DNA of 64,000 nt from Stappia sp. 28M-7 (GTDB lineage Bacteria; Pseudomonadota; Alphaproteobacteria; Rhizobiales; Stappiaceae): positions 3,742,258 to 3,806,257 of the forward strand of contig NZ_JACMIA010000001.1 in NCBI RefSeq assembly GCF_014252955.1. The letters are read 5' to 3'. Below are positions 8,349 to 16,143 of the stretch, piece by piece. The first letter of the stretch is position 1. Each line of letters starts with the position of its first letter. Made by a program: the position numbers and the translations under genes. Under the pieces are notes generated by a model. The model made no database searches and was not told the DNA's origin. It saw only the letters and a list, made by a program, of their open reading frames with translations.

Positions 8349-9256
8349 GCCGCCCTCCCGAACAGGCCCGTGGGACGCAGCACCAGCACGGCGGTGATCA
8401 CGGCGAAGGCAACGGCCGCCCGCCATTCGGCGCCGATCGTCTGCACCGCCAGCGCCTCGCACAAACCGACCAGCAGCCCGCCGAGCATGGCGCCGGGCAC
8501 CGAACCGATACCGCCAAGGATGACGGCGGCGAAAAGCGGCAGCAGCAGGTCGAAACCCATATAGGGACGGATCTGCACCAGCAGGCCCGACATGGTGCCC
8601 GCCGTACAAGCCAGTGCGCCGCCGATGATCCACACCGCGCGCACGATCTTCGCCGTATCGATGCCGACGACACCGGCGAGCGCGGGGTTCTCGCTGACAG
8701 CGCGCATGGCCCGGCCGAGATCCGTGCGGGTGAGCAGCAGATGAACGGCGATCACCGCCACGAAGGCCAGACCGATCAGCAACAGCTGGTCGGGCGTTGC
8801 GCGAATGCCGCCGGGCAGCGGCATGGCGATCTGCAGTTCGCGGGAATAGTAGGCGGGCTTCGAGGTGTAGAAGAATTCCAGCAGGCTGCGCAGCGCCATG
8901 GACGCTCCGAAGCTGGCCATCACCACGATGATCGCGGTTGCCCCGCGCCGTCTCAGCCTGGCGAACAGGAGATGGTCGACGGCGAGCGCCAGAACCGCGG
9001 TGAGCGCCATGGCCAGCAGCCCGGCGAGGATCAGCGCCACCGACACGCTGAACGGATCGAGCGGGGCTAGGCTGGCGCCGGACACCGCACCGATGGCCAG
9101 CGACAGGCTGAGCGAGAGATAGGCGCCCCAGCTGAGCAACTCGCCATGGGCGAAATTGGCAAAGCGCAGGATCGAATAGGTCAGCGTCAGGCCGACCGCA
9201 CCGAGGCCGATCATAGCTCCGGCAAGCAGGCCCTCGAGCAGGATCTGGCCGCTCAT
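8345..9256 (-). CDS. LivH-type branched-chain amino acid family ABC permease
   Basis: 303 residues. The opening LLEGLLAGAMIGLGAVGLTLTYSILRFANFAHGE is the standard LivH first helix and loop. The cytoplasmic coupling loop reads GRAMRAVSENPALAGVVGID, and the C-terminal half carries VILGGIGSVPGAMLGG, both family signatures. Its ATG overlaps the LivF-type stop (ATGA at 9253-9256) and its stop overlaps the LivM-type start. Length and motifs are normal; nothing looks broken. Confidence 0.95.
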   Translation of the reverse strand: MSGQILLEGLLAGAMIGLGAVGLTLTYSILRFANFAHGELLSWGAYLSLSLSLAIGAVSGASLAPLDPFSVSVALILAGLLAMALTAVLALAVDHLLFARLRRRGATAIIVVMASFGASMALRSLLEFFYTSKPAYYSRELQIAMPLPGGIRATPDQLLLIGLAFVAVIAVHLLLTRTDLGRAMRAVSENPALAGVVGIDTAKIVRAVWIIGGALACTAGTMSGLLVQIRPYMGFDLLLPLFAAVILGGIGSVPGAMLGGLLVGLCEALAVQTIGAEWRAAVAFAVITAVLVLRPTGLFGRAA

Positions 9257-10026
9257 CGTGTCCCCTCCCCGGCGGTAGCGGCGCCGTCCGCATGGGCGCC
9301 AAGGAACAGGCGGCCGATATCCGGATCGGCGGCGAGATCCGCCGCCGGTGCATCGTGGCGCAGCAGGCCGTCCACCAGGATCACGGCGCGCGAGGCAATC
9401 GCCAGAGCCGCCCTGACATTTTGCTCGACCAAAAGGATCGGTACGCCGCTACGATTGATCTCGACCAGCCGCGCAAACATTTCCGAAACCGCCTTGGGCG
9501 ACAGGCCCGCAGACGGCTCGTCGAGGATCAGTACCTTCGGCTCGACAAGGAGCGCGCGTGCGGTCGCCAGCATCTGGCGCTGTCCCCCGGACAGACCGCC
9601 GGCAAGCGCGCCCGGCCGACTTGCAAGATCGGGATAGGCCGCGAGCATCGCGTCGATGCGCTGCTGGCGTTCCGCCTTGGGCAGGACGGCGGCGGCCACC
9701 TGCAGGTTCTCGCGGATCGTCAGGGTCGCGAAAATGTTCTCCGTCTGCGGCACGAAGGCCAGCCCCTGACGCACGAGTTCATGGCGCGGCAGGCCGGTAA
9801 TGTCCCGACCGGAGAGATGCAGAGAGCCGCCATGCAGCGGCACGAGCCCGGCAATCGCCTTGACGAAGGTCGACTTGCCGGCCCCGTTCGGCCCGAGCAC
9901 CGTGACGAATTCGCCCGGCGCCAGAGTGAAGTCGATCCCCTTGACGATAGGCAGGTCCGGCTCGTAGCCGGCGACGAGGCCGCGGGTCGCAAGCGGCGCC
10001 CTCGGAGCGGATGCGGCCGTCGTCAT
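9253..10026 (-). CDS. LivF-type ABC transporter ATPase
   Basis: 257 residues from the ATG at 10026, which overlaps the LivG-type stop (ATGA); the longer frame to 10149 lies wholly inside livG. Walker A is GPNGAGKST, the ABC signature LSGGQRQML, and Walker B with catalytic Glu VLILDEPSAG. The short total length and the LVEQNVRAALAIASRA switch region are typical of LivF. Works as the second nucleotide-binding subunit of the Liv-type importer. Confidence 0.95.
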   Translation of the reverse strand: MTTAASAPRAPLATRGLVAGYEPDLPIVKGIDFTLAPGEFVTVLGPNGAGKSTFVKAIAGLVPLHGGSLHLSGRDITGLPRHELVRQGLAFVPQTENIFATLTIRENLQVAAAVLPKAERQQRIDAMLAAYPDLASRPGALAGGLSGGQRQMLATARALLVEPKVLILDEPSAGLSPKAVSEMFARLVEINRSGVPILLVEQNVRAALAIASRAVILVDGLLRHDAPAADLAADPDIGRLFLGAHADGAATAGEGTR

Positions 10027-10856
10027 GGCGCGACCTCCGGCAAGACTTCGCCGAGATAGGCTTCCGCGACCTCGCGGTTGGCCATGATCTCCGCCGGAGT
10101 GCCAGCCGCCAGCTCCCGCCCGGCCGCCATCACGACGATCCGCCCGCACAGACGGGCGATCATGTCCATGTTGTGCTCGATGAGGAGGATACTGACGCCC
10201 ATCCGGTTGATCTCGACGATCCGGTCGATGATGACATCGAGCAGCGCCGGATTGACGCCCGCGGCCGGCTCGTCGAGCAGGATCACCGCCGGCTCGGCCA
10301 TCATCACGCGGGCAAGCTCCAGCAGCTTGCGCTGACCGCCGGACAGGACGCGGGCCGGCTGGTCGACGAGATGGCCGAGGGTCACGAAATCGATCAGCGC
10401 CCTCGCCCGTTCGCGCGCCGCACGCTCCTCCGCCCGAACGGTACCGGGCTGCAGGAAGTTGCGCAGGATGCTCTCGCCGGTCTGGTTTTGCGCCGCCGCC
10501 ATGACATTGTCGAGGATGCTCATGCCGGCGAAGGGACGCGGGATCTGGAACGTGCGCCCCAGCCCCATGGCCAGTCGCCGCGAGGCCGTCTGGCGTTCTA
10601 TCCGCTCTCCCTTGAGGCGGATTTCGCCCGCATCCGGCACGAGACTTCCGGCGATCAGGCTGAAGAAGGTGGTCTTGCCTGCGCCGTTCGGGCCGATCAG
10701 CCCGACGATCTCCCCGGCCTGGAGGTCCAGCGACATGCCGTCCACCGCCCGGTTCCCGCCGAACCGCCGGGCAACGCCCCTGGCCGACAGAACCGGCGGC
10801 ACTCCGCCGGCCGATCTGTGCACTGCCCCGTCCGCAGCGCTGCTGACTGACTGCAA
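10023..10856 (-). CDS. LivG-type ABC transporter ATPase, probable TTG start
   Basis: 277 residues if translation starts at the TTG at 10856. That codon has AAGGAG seven bases upstream, the best ribosome-binding site in the region. Longer in-frame starts (ATG at 10979 or 11150) would run through the operator and regulatory region, so I reject them; a GTG slightly downstream is possible. Walker A is GPNGAGKTT, signature [10 protein letters not shown], Walker [11 protein letters not shown]. The Q-loop region carries [15 protein letters not shown], as in LivG. First gene of the leftward run G-F-H-M-reductase, divergent from gntR. Confidence 0.88.
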   Translation of the reverse strand: MQSVSSAADGAVHRSAGGVPPVLSARGVARRFGGNRAVDGMSLDLQAGEIVGLIGPNGAGKTTFFSLIAGSLVPDAGEIRLKGERIERQTASRRLAMGLGRTFQIPRPFAGMSILDNVMAAAQNQTGESILRNFLQPGTVRAEERAARERARALIDFVTLGHLVDQPARVLSGGQRKLLELARVMMAEPAVILLDEPAAGVNPALLDVIIDRIVEINRMGVSILLIEHNMDMIARLCGRIVVMAAGRELAAGTPAEIMANREVAEAYLGEVLPEVAP

Positions 10857-10963
10857 GGATCCGCTCCTTATCCCGGCGCCCGGCGGCAGGGTCTTTACGC
10901 CCTGTCTGTCACGACCTCCAAAAGGCAATCGACAGCCACCAAAGGACCGCCTCGCGATCCGTG

Positions 10964-10979
10964 ATGTTTGATCAAACAT
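10964..10979. promoter_or_regulatory. Perfect 16-bp palindrome, candidate operator of the divergent GntR regulator
   Basis: ATGTTTGATCAAACAT reads the same on both strands. It lies in the 284-bp gap between livG (leftward) and gntR (rightward), the only divergent promoter region of this cluster. A related half-site pattern follows at 10983-11005 (TTGATCAC and GTTTGATTG). GntR/FadR-type dimers bind such short palindromes. This is a pattern-based assignment; the regulator encoded at 11141 is the obvious candidate. No convincing -35/-10 pair was identified. Confidence 0.6.
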
Positions 10980-11140
10980 ATCTTGATCACAGATCGCGTT
11001 TGATTGTAAAGATGGAACAGACAGGTTTTTCGGCAGGCTTCGAGGGGAGCGAGACCACCGCCTTGTGGGGTGCTTCGGCCGCATTCCGGCACCCTCACAC
11101 CTCGCGACCTGCCCCGGAGGGGGAAGCCAAGGAGGAGGCG

Positions 11141-11908
11141 ATGGCTGCAAGGACGGCTAGCAGACCGCTGCGTGTTGCAGGCGCCGCGACCGAGGCTGGC
11201 GACACCGAAGGCGCGCTGGCTCCGCTCAATCCGGTCGGCCGGCGCACGGTTCAGGACAGCGTCTATGACGAGCTGCGCCGATCCCTGATCCAGGGCCTCT
11301 TCGACCCCGGCGAAGTCCTGCGCATCGTCGACGTCTCCAACCGCCTCGGCACCAGTACCATGCCCGTGCGCGAGGCTCTGGCCCGCCTGATCTCGGAGCA
11401 GGCACTTGAGGCGATGCCCAACCGCTCCGTCCGCGTGCCGCTGATCTCCCGCGACCGCCTGGAGGATCTGGCCCGCGCGCGCGCGATTATCGAGAGCGAG
11501 ATCATCGGCCTTGCCATGCCGAACGTCACGGATGCGCTCGTCGAGGAACTGGTGCATCTGACCGATGCCTGCGATGCCGTACTGGCAACCAGGGGCCGGG
11601 AAATCTCCGGCGAGGCGGCCGACCTCAACCACGCCTTCCACTTCACGCTCTATCGCGCGGCCGGATCGCAGGTGATGATCCCGATCATCGAGAGCCTGTG
11701 GCTGCAGTCGGGCCCGTATCTGCGCGCCTCCGCCCGCCTCTTCGATCCCGTCACCGACCGATCCGCCACCCACTTTCACCGCGAGATCGTCGAGGCCGTA
11801 ACCCGGCGCGACACGCCGGCCGCACAAGCCGCGCTCAAGGCGGATATCGGACGTGCCTTCGACATCCTGCGCAAGCACCTGACCGAAACCGGCGAGGAAA
11901 CCCGATGA
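11141..11908 (+). CDS. GntR family (FadR/FCD subfamily) transcriptional regulator
   Basis: 255 residues from the ATG at 11141, which follows an AAGGAGGAGG ribosome-binding site; the frame also opens at 10961 but that would translate the operator region. Residues ~35-100 are a winged helix (TVQDSVYDELRRSLIQGLF, TSTMPVREALARLISEQALE). Residues ~105-245 are an all-helical FCD ligand-binding domain with LNHAFHFTLYRAAGS and FHREIVEAV, which carry metal-binding His positions of this class. Probably senses the imported substrate or an intermediate and controls both divergent arms. Its stop overlaps the next start. Confidence 0.92.
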   Translation: MAARTASRPLRVAGAATEAGDTEGALAPLNPVGRRTVQDSVYDELRRSLIQGLFDPGEVLRIVDVSNRLGTSTMPVREALARLISEQALEAMPNRSVRVPLISRDRLEDLARARAIIESEIIGLAMPNVTDALVEELVHLTDACDAVLATRGREISGEAADLNHAFHFTLYRAAGSQVMIPIIESLWLQSGPYLRASARLFDPVTDRSATHFHREIVEAVTRRDTPAAQAALKADIGRAFDILRKHLTETGEETR

Positions 11909-12285
11909 GCCACGAGGCGAACGACGACAGCTTCGAGCTCTACGATCTGCGGGTCGAAGCGGTGATGCCGGAGGACGGCGGCAAGGTCTATTGCGGGGCA
12001 AAGCCGGGCGATCACTTCGAGCTGCGCGGCGAGATGTTGCACATGCCGCCCGGCCAGGGCTTCTCGATCTATTCCATCGCGGCCGTCCTGCCCTTGCTGG
12101 CGGCAAAGCAGCGCCCGACTCATCCCAACGACTGGATGACCAGCGACGCGGATGTCGCCTGCCCCGATCCCAACTGCGCCAGCCGGTTGCGCATCACGCG
12201 GCTCGGTCTGCGCCGTTTCTCCCATGCGGCGACCACTGCCGTTCCCCTTCCAGATGCCGCTGGCGACAGCGCAAACGGCGAGTGA
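11905..12285 (+). CDS. TIGR04076 family small protein
   Basis: 126 residues. It begins ATGA-coupled to gntR. The core YDLRVEAVMPEDGGKVYCGAKPGDHFELRG, the IYSIAAVLPLLAAKQRP segment and the late CPDPNCASRLRITRLG block fit TIGR04076, a family of small cytoplasmic proteins of unknown function with conserved Cys and Gly-Asp positions. Three cysteines (one in YCG, two in CPDPNC) could bind metal, but this is speculation. In this operon it precedes an aldo/keto reductase, so a role as accessory subunit or small enzyme in the same pathway is plausible. Confidence 0.82.
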   Translation: MSHEANDDSFELYDLRVEAVMPEDGGKVYCGAKPGDHFELRGEMLHMPPGQGFSIYSIAAVLPLLAAKQRPTHPNDWMTSDADVACPDPNCASRLRITRLGLRRFSHAATTAVPLPDAAGDSANGE

Positions 12286-12289
12286 CCCC

Positions 12290-13351
12290 GTGACCAAGAT
12301 GGAAACCCATGTCCTGAAAGACGATCACGTCATCTCCCGCGTCATCCGCGGTGGCTGGCAGCTCGCCGGTGGGCACGGCGCGGTCGACCGCGACACGGCA
12401 ATCGACGACATGGTCGCCTTTGCCGATGCCGGCATCACCACCTTCGACTGCGCCGACATCTACACCGGCGTGGAAGAACTGATCGGCGCCTTCCGCGAGC
12501 GCTACCGTGACTTGCGGGGAGAGGAAGCCCTGTCCCGGATCTGCGTCCACACCAAGCTGGTGCCGGATCTCGACCGCTTGATCGGCATCGACCGCGCGCA
12601 TGTGGAAGAGCTGGTCGACCGTTCGCTGTCACGGCTGCGCTGCGAGCGGCTGGACCTCGTGCAGTTCCACTGGTGGGACTACAATGCTCCCGGCTGGCTG
12701 GATGTCGCCCTGTGGCTGAAGGAGCTGCGCCAGGCCGGTAAGATCCGCAATATCGGCGTCACCAATTTCGACAGCGATCATGTTGCCGCCATGCTGGCTG
12801 CAGGCGTGCCTCTCGTCTCGGCACAGGTGCAGTATTCCCTGCTCGACACGCGCCCGGCCAAGCGGCTTGCCGGCATCGCCCGCGACAACGGCATGTCCTT
12901 CCTGTGCTATGGCACGGTCGCTGGCGGTTTCCTGAGCGAGAAGTGGCTGGGCCAAGCCGAGCCGGTTGCGGACCTGGAGAACCGCTCGCTGGTCAAATAC
13001 AAGCTGATCATCGAGGATTTCGGCGGTTGGGACCTGTTTCAGGCACTGCTGGCCGCCCTCAAGCAAGTCGCCGACAAGCACGGCACCGACATCGCCAGCG
13101 TTGCCAGCCGCTGCGTGCTGGACCGCGATCAGGTCGGCGCGGTCATCGTCGGCGCGCGCAACCGGGCGCACCTTCCCTCCAATCTCGGCCTTTGCGAGAT
13201 CGCCCTGGATGCCGGCGACCGCGCGAAGATCGCTGAGGTTCTCGCCTCCGCCCGCGAGCTGGACGGCGATGTCTACACGCTGGAGCGCGACCGCCACGGG
13301 CGCCACGGACGCATCATGAAATACAACCTCAACGACGAGAAAGCCGCATGA
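12290..13351 (+). CDS. Aldo/keto reductase
   Basis: 353 residues from the GTG at 12290; an ATG at 12299 is an equally possible start because the ribosome-binding site is weak. The tetrad is visible: Asp and Tyr in FDCADIYTG, Lys in VHTKLVPD, His in VQFHWWDY. The segments HWW, PGWLD and RNIGVTNFDSDH closely match the reductase half of the fusion gene on the other arm, so the two are paralogues that may work on related intermediates. NAD(P)H-dependent reduction of a carbonyl is expected. The stop overlaps the next start (ATGA). Confidence 0.92.
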   Translation: MTKMETHVLKDDHVISRVIRGGWQLAGGHGAVDRDTAIDDMVAFADAGITTFDCADIYTGVEELIGAFRERYRDLRGEEALSRICVHTKLVPDLDRLIGIDRAHVEELVDRSLSRLRCERLDLVQFHWWDYNAPGWLDVALWLKELRQAGKIRNIGVTNFDSDHVAAMLAAGVPLVSAQVQYSLLDTRPAKRLAGIARDNGMSFLCYGTVAGGFLSEKWLGQAEPVADLENRSLVKYKLIIEDFGGWDLFQALLAALKQVADKHGTDIASVASRCVLDRDQVGAVIVGARNRAHLPSNLGLCEIALDAGDRAKIAEVLASARELDGDVYTLERDRHGRHGRIMKYNLNDEKAA

Positions 13352-13791
13352 CGAACACAGGCGACATCGGCGCTGCCGCCGCGCGCGAGATCGTCGCCCG
13401 GCACGAGTTCTTCGTCGACTGGTTCGCCGGCCGGCTCGAAGACAGCGCCTTTGCCGCCGCGCTTGCCGCATTCGAACCGGACTTTCATCGCATCGGCCCA
13501 GACGGCGCCCTACAGGACCACGAAGGCCTGACGTCGATGCTGGCCGCCGCAAGGGGGCGCTTTGCCGAGGGTTTCGCGATCGCCATCGAGGATGTGGCGG
13601 TTCTGCGTGAGACCGGCGACGACGCCCTGATGACCTATGTGGAACGGCAGGAGCACGGCGGAAGGACCACCTTCCGCCGTGCAGGCGCGCTGTTCTCCAG
13701 AAATGCCGACGCTCCCCTGGGGGTGGCGTGGCGCTTCGTCCAGGAAACCTGGATCAATGACCGCACGGACGAACAACCGGCGGCAGAATGA
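13348..13791 (+). CDS. NTF2/SnoaL-like (DUF4440-type) small protein
   Basis: 147 residues, ATGA-coupled to the aldo/keto reductase. The pattern is that of a cone-shaped NTF2-like fold: an N-terminal helix (AAAREIVARHEFFVDWF), FEPDFHRIGPDG, a long middle helix and strands ending in WRFVQETWI. Proteins of this group are small isomerases, dehydratases or ligand-binding proteins; no catalytic residues can be assigned. Its position between the reductase and the binding protein makes it part of the pathway operon. Confidence 0.75.
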   Translation: MTNTGDIGAAAAREIVARHEFFVDWFAGRLEDSAFAAALAAFEPDFHRIGPDGALQDHEGLTSMLAAARGRFAEGFAIAIEDVAVLRETGDDALMTYVERQEHGGRTTFRRAGALFSRNADAPLGVAWRFVQETWINDRTDEQPAAE

Positions 13792-13808
13792 CGAGAAGGG
13801 GAACAGCA

Positions 13809-15083
13809 ATGAGCAAGTTGAAATGGACTTCCGCGCTTGCCGGCGGCGTCCTCGCCGCATTGGCGGCAGGTTCGGCGGCGCAGGCCTGCGAGGTCACCGT
13901 CGGCCTCGTCCTCGAACTCACCGGCCCTGCCGGCCAGTACGGCCAGGCCGGCGCCAAGTCGGTCGAGATGGCGTTTCGCGATCTCAATGATGCCGGCGGC
14001 GTTCTGGACGGCTGCAAGCTGGTGACAGACACCCGCGACAGCCAGAGCCAAGGCAATGTCGCCGTGGATCAGGCCACCCAGTTGGTCAACATCAAGAAGG
14101 TGCCTGTCGTCATCGGCGGCATCATCTCCTCGGTCTCCATCCCGATCCTGACCTCGGTCACCGCCCCGGCCGGCGTTGTCCAGGTCTCGCCTGCCTCCTC
14201 CTCGCCGACGCTGACCCAGCTCGCCCGCGACGGCAAGAGCGGCGGCTACTTCTTCCGCACGATCACCTCCGACGCCCTGCAGGGCACCGCGGCGGCGAAA
14301 TACGCCATCGACCAGGGGTTGAAGAAGCTCGCCATCATCCATGTGAACAACGACTTCGGCGTGAACATGGTGCGCGAGTTCTCATCCGCCTTCGAAAAGC
14401 TCGGCGGCACCATCACGTCCACGACCCCCTACAACGAGAAGCAGGCGAGCTACTCGGCCGAAGCGTCCGCCGCAATGGCGGGCGAACCGGAAGCGCTCTA
14501 TCTCGTCAGCTATCCGGTCGACGGCGCCACCATCGCCCGCGCCTGGATCTCGCAGGGCGGACCGCAGACCTTCCTGCTGAACGACGGCATGAACTCCACC
14601 GACTTCATCGAGAGCGTCGGCGCGAAGTTCCTCGACAAAGCCTTCGGCACGTCGTCCGGCACCACGCCGACCAAGTCGACGGAATATTTCTACGGCGCCT
14701 ACAAGGACTTCTCCGGCGGCATCGAGCCGAGCGCTCCGGCCGCCGACCGTTCCTACGATGCCGGCGCCATTGTCGGCCTCGCCATCGCAAAGGCAGGCTC
14801 CGCCGAAGCCGATGCGATCAAGGCCGCCATCCCGCAGGTGGTTGCCGCGGACGGCGAGCCGATCTTCGCGGGCAAGGATGAGTTCGCCAAGGCGCTTGAA
14901 CTGATCAAGGCCGGCAAGCCCATCAAGTACGAAGGCGTCATCGGGCCGGTCGGCTTCGACGAATACGGCGACATCACCGGTCCGTTCCGCCTGTGGCGGA
15001 TCTCGTCCGGCGAGGTCACGACCGTCGGCGAGATGTCGGCGAAAGACGTGATGAGCCTCAAGGACGAACTGGCCGGCAAGTAA
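13809..15083 (+). CDS. Liv-type (family 1) ABC transporter substrate-binding protein
   Basis: 424 residues from the ATG at 13809 with AGAAGGGG upstream. Residues 1-~26 are a Sec signal peptide (WTSALAGGVLAALAAGSAAQA). The mature part starts with CEVTVGLVLELTGPAGQYGQAG, typical of periplasmic branched-chain amino acid family receptors, and has the AMAGEPEALYLVSYP and FLLNDGMNSTDF segments of the second lobe. Gene order makes it the receptor for the LivG-F-H-M components on the opposite strand. Splitting the receptor from the membrane parts around a divergent promoter allows separate expression. A strong terminator follows. Confidence 0.94.
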   Translation: MSKLKWTSALAGGVLAALAAGSAAQACEVTVGLVLELTGPAGQYGQAGAKSVEMAFRDLNDAGGVLDGCKLVTDTRDSQSQGNVAVDQATQLVNIKKVPVVIGGIISSVSIPILTSVTAPAGVVQVSPASSSPTLTQLARDGKSGGYFFRTITSDALQGTAAAKYAIDQGLKKLAIIHVNNDFGVNMVREFSSAFEKLGGTITSTTPYNEKQASYSAEASAAMAGEPEALYLVSYPVDGATIARAWISQGGPQTFLLNDGMNSTDFIESVGAKFLDKAFGTSSGTTPTKSTEYFYGAYKDFSGGIEPSAPAADRSYDAGAIVGLAIAKAGSAEADAIKAAIPQVVAADGEPIFAGKDEFAKALELIKAGKPIKYEGVIGPVGFDEYGDITGPFRLWRISSGEVTTVGEMSAKDVMSLKDELAGK

Positions 15084-15106
15084 GCTTGCCGCTTCCGAAA
15101 AACAAA

Positions 15107-15140
15107 GGGCCCGTACCGATGCCGGTACGGGCCTTTTTTA
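15107..15140 (+). terminator. Strong rho-independent terminator, probably bidirectional
   Basis: Stem GGCCCGTACCG (15108-15118) pairs with CGGTACGGGCC (15123-15133) around an ATGC loop, followed by six T's. On the opposite strand the stem is followed by TTTGTTTTT, so it can also end the leftward BKACE transcript. It closes the gntR-binding protein operon. Confidence 0.92.
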
Positions 15141-15179
15141 TTGTCCATGCCACGGGCTCCAGGCGCCCCCGGCCGGATC

Positions 15180-16007
15180 TTACGCGGCAAGCCCCAGAAG
15201 CGCGCGCGCCTCGGCAACGCTCGCCGGATGGCGGCCGTATTCCGGGCAAAGATCGACGACCCGCTGCACCAGCGCAGCGTTGGAGGGCGCAAGCCGCTCC
15301 TTGTCGAGGCGCACATTGTCCTCAAGGCCGGTGCGGCAATGGCCGCCAAGCTCAAGGCTCCAGCGGTTCAGCTCGATCTGGTTGCGGCCAATGCCCGCGC
15401 CCGTCCATGTCGCCTCCGGCATCAGCCGCTTCAAGGTCTCGACATAGAATTCGAAGACCTTGCGGTCGGCAGGCATGGCATTCTTCACGCCCATCACGAA
15501 CTGGACATGCAGCGGCCCCTTGAGCCGGCCATCCTTGACCATGGACGCGGCCTGGAAGACATGCGAGAGGTCGAAGGCCTCGATCTCCGGCTTGACGTTG
15601 TAGGTCAGCATTTCCGAGGCCAGCCAGTCGACGAGGTCCGGCGGGTTCTCGTAGACCCGCGTCGGGAAATTGTTGGAGCCCACCGAAAGCGACGCCATGT
15701 CGGGCGCCAGCGGCAACATGCCGCCCCGCGCCTTGCCGGCACCCGAGCGCCCGCCGGTCGACAGCTGGATGATCATGCCGGGGCAGTGCTTCTTCAGCCC
15801 CTCGACCAGCCCGGCAAAGCGCTCCGGATCGGAGGTCGGCTTGCCGTCCTCCTCGCGCACGTGGCAATGGGCGATGGTTGCTCCGGCCTCGAACGCTTCC
15901 TGCGTGCTCTCGACCTGTTCCGCAACGGTGATCGGCACCGCTGGATTGTCCGATTTCTGCGGCACGGAACCGGTGATCGCCACGCAGATGATGCAAGGTT
16001 CGGACAT
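15180..16007 (-). CDS. BKACE family (3-keto-5-aminohexanoate cleavage-like, DUF849) enzyme
   Basis: 275 residues. BKACE enzymes use Zn to condense a beta-keto acid with acetyl-CoA and release acetoacetate plus a CoA ester. Visible features: opening IICVAITGSVPQKSDNPAVPIT, the Zn-binding HCH in ATIAHCHVREEDG, the IIQLSTGGRSG segment, and C-terminal TGLEDNVRLDKERLAPSNAALVQRVV. The ATG at 16007 has AGGAGG 12 nt upstream; a GTG at 16016 is too close to it. Convergent with the Liv-type cluster, so it may supply a late step of that pathway or act alone. The beta-keto substrate is unknown. Confidence 0.92.
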   Translation of the reverse strand: MSEPCIICVAITGSVPQKSDNPAVPITVAEQVESTQEAFEAGATIAHCHVREEDGKPTSDPERFAGLVEGLKKHCPGMIIQLSTGGRSGAGKARGGMLPLAPDMASLSVGSNNFPTRVYENPPDLVDWLASEMLTYNVKPEIEAFDLSHVFQAASMVKDGRLKGPLHVQFVMGVKNAMPADRKVFEFYVETLKRLMPEATWTGAGIGRNQIELNRWSLELGGHCRTGLEDNVRLDKERLAPSNAALVQRVVDLCPEYGRHPASVAEARALLGLAA

Positions 16008-16036
16008 GGGACGCACATACCTCCTGTGAAGAAAAT

Positions 16037-16055
16037 GCGGCTTGAGGCAAGCCGC
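16037..16055 (-). terminator. Hairpin between the GGDEF-EAL gene and the BKACE gene
   Basis: Perfect 8-bp stem GCGGCTTG / CAAGCCGC with a 3-nt loop. Read leftward it is followed by ATTTTCTT. It lies downstream of the GGDEF-EAL stop and just upstream of the BKACE ribosome-binding site, so it may end the upstream transcript or act in the BKACE leader. The short T-run makes it a weak terminator. Confidence 0.4.
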
Positions 16056-16143
16056 GCCCCGGCGCCCATCCCTCCCGGACAGGCGGTTCACGGGCACCTT
16101 CGATCTGGTTAGCAGCTTCGCCGAAGATCGGCAAATGGGTGGA

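Noticed and set aside
16037-16055. Riboswitch in the BKACE leader
   Set aside because: Only a single simple hairpin is present; no conserved aptamer sequence was recognised. It is listed as a weak terminator candidate instead.
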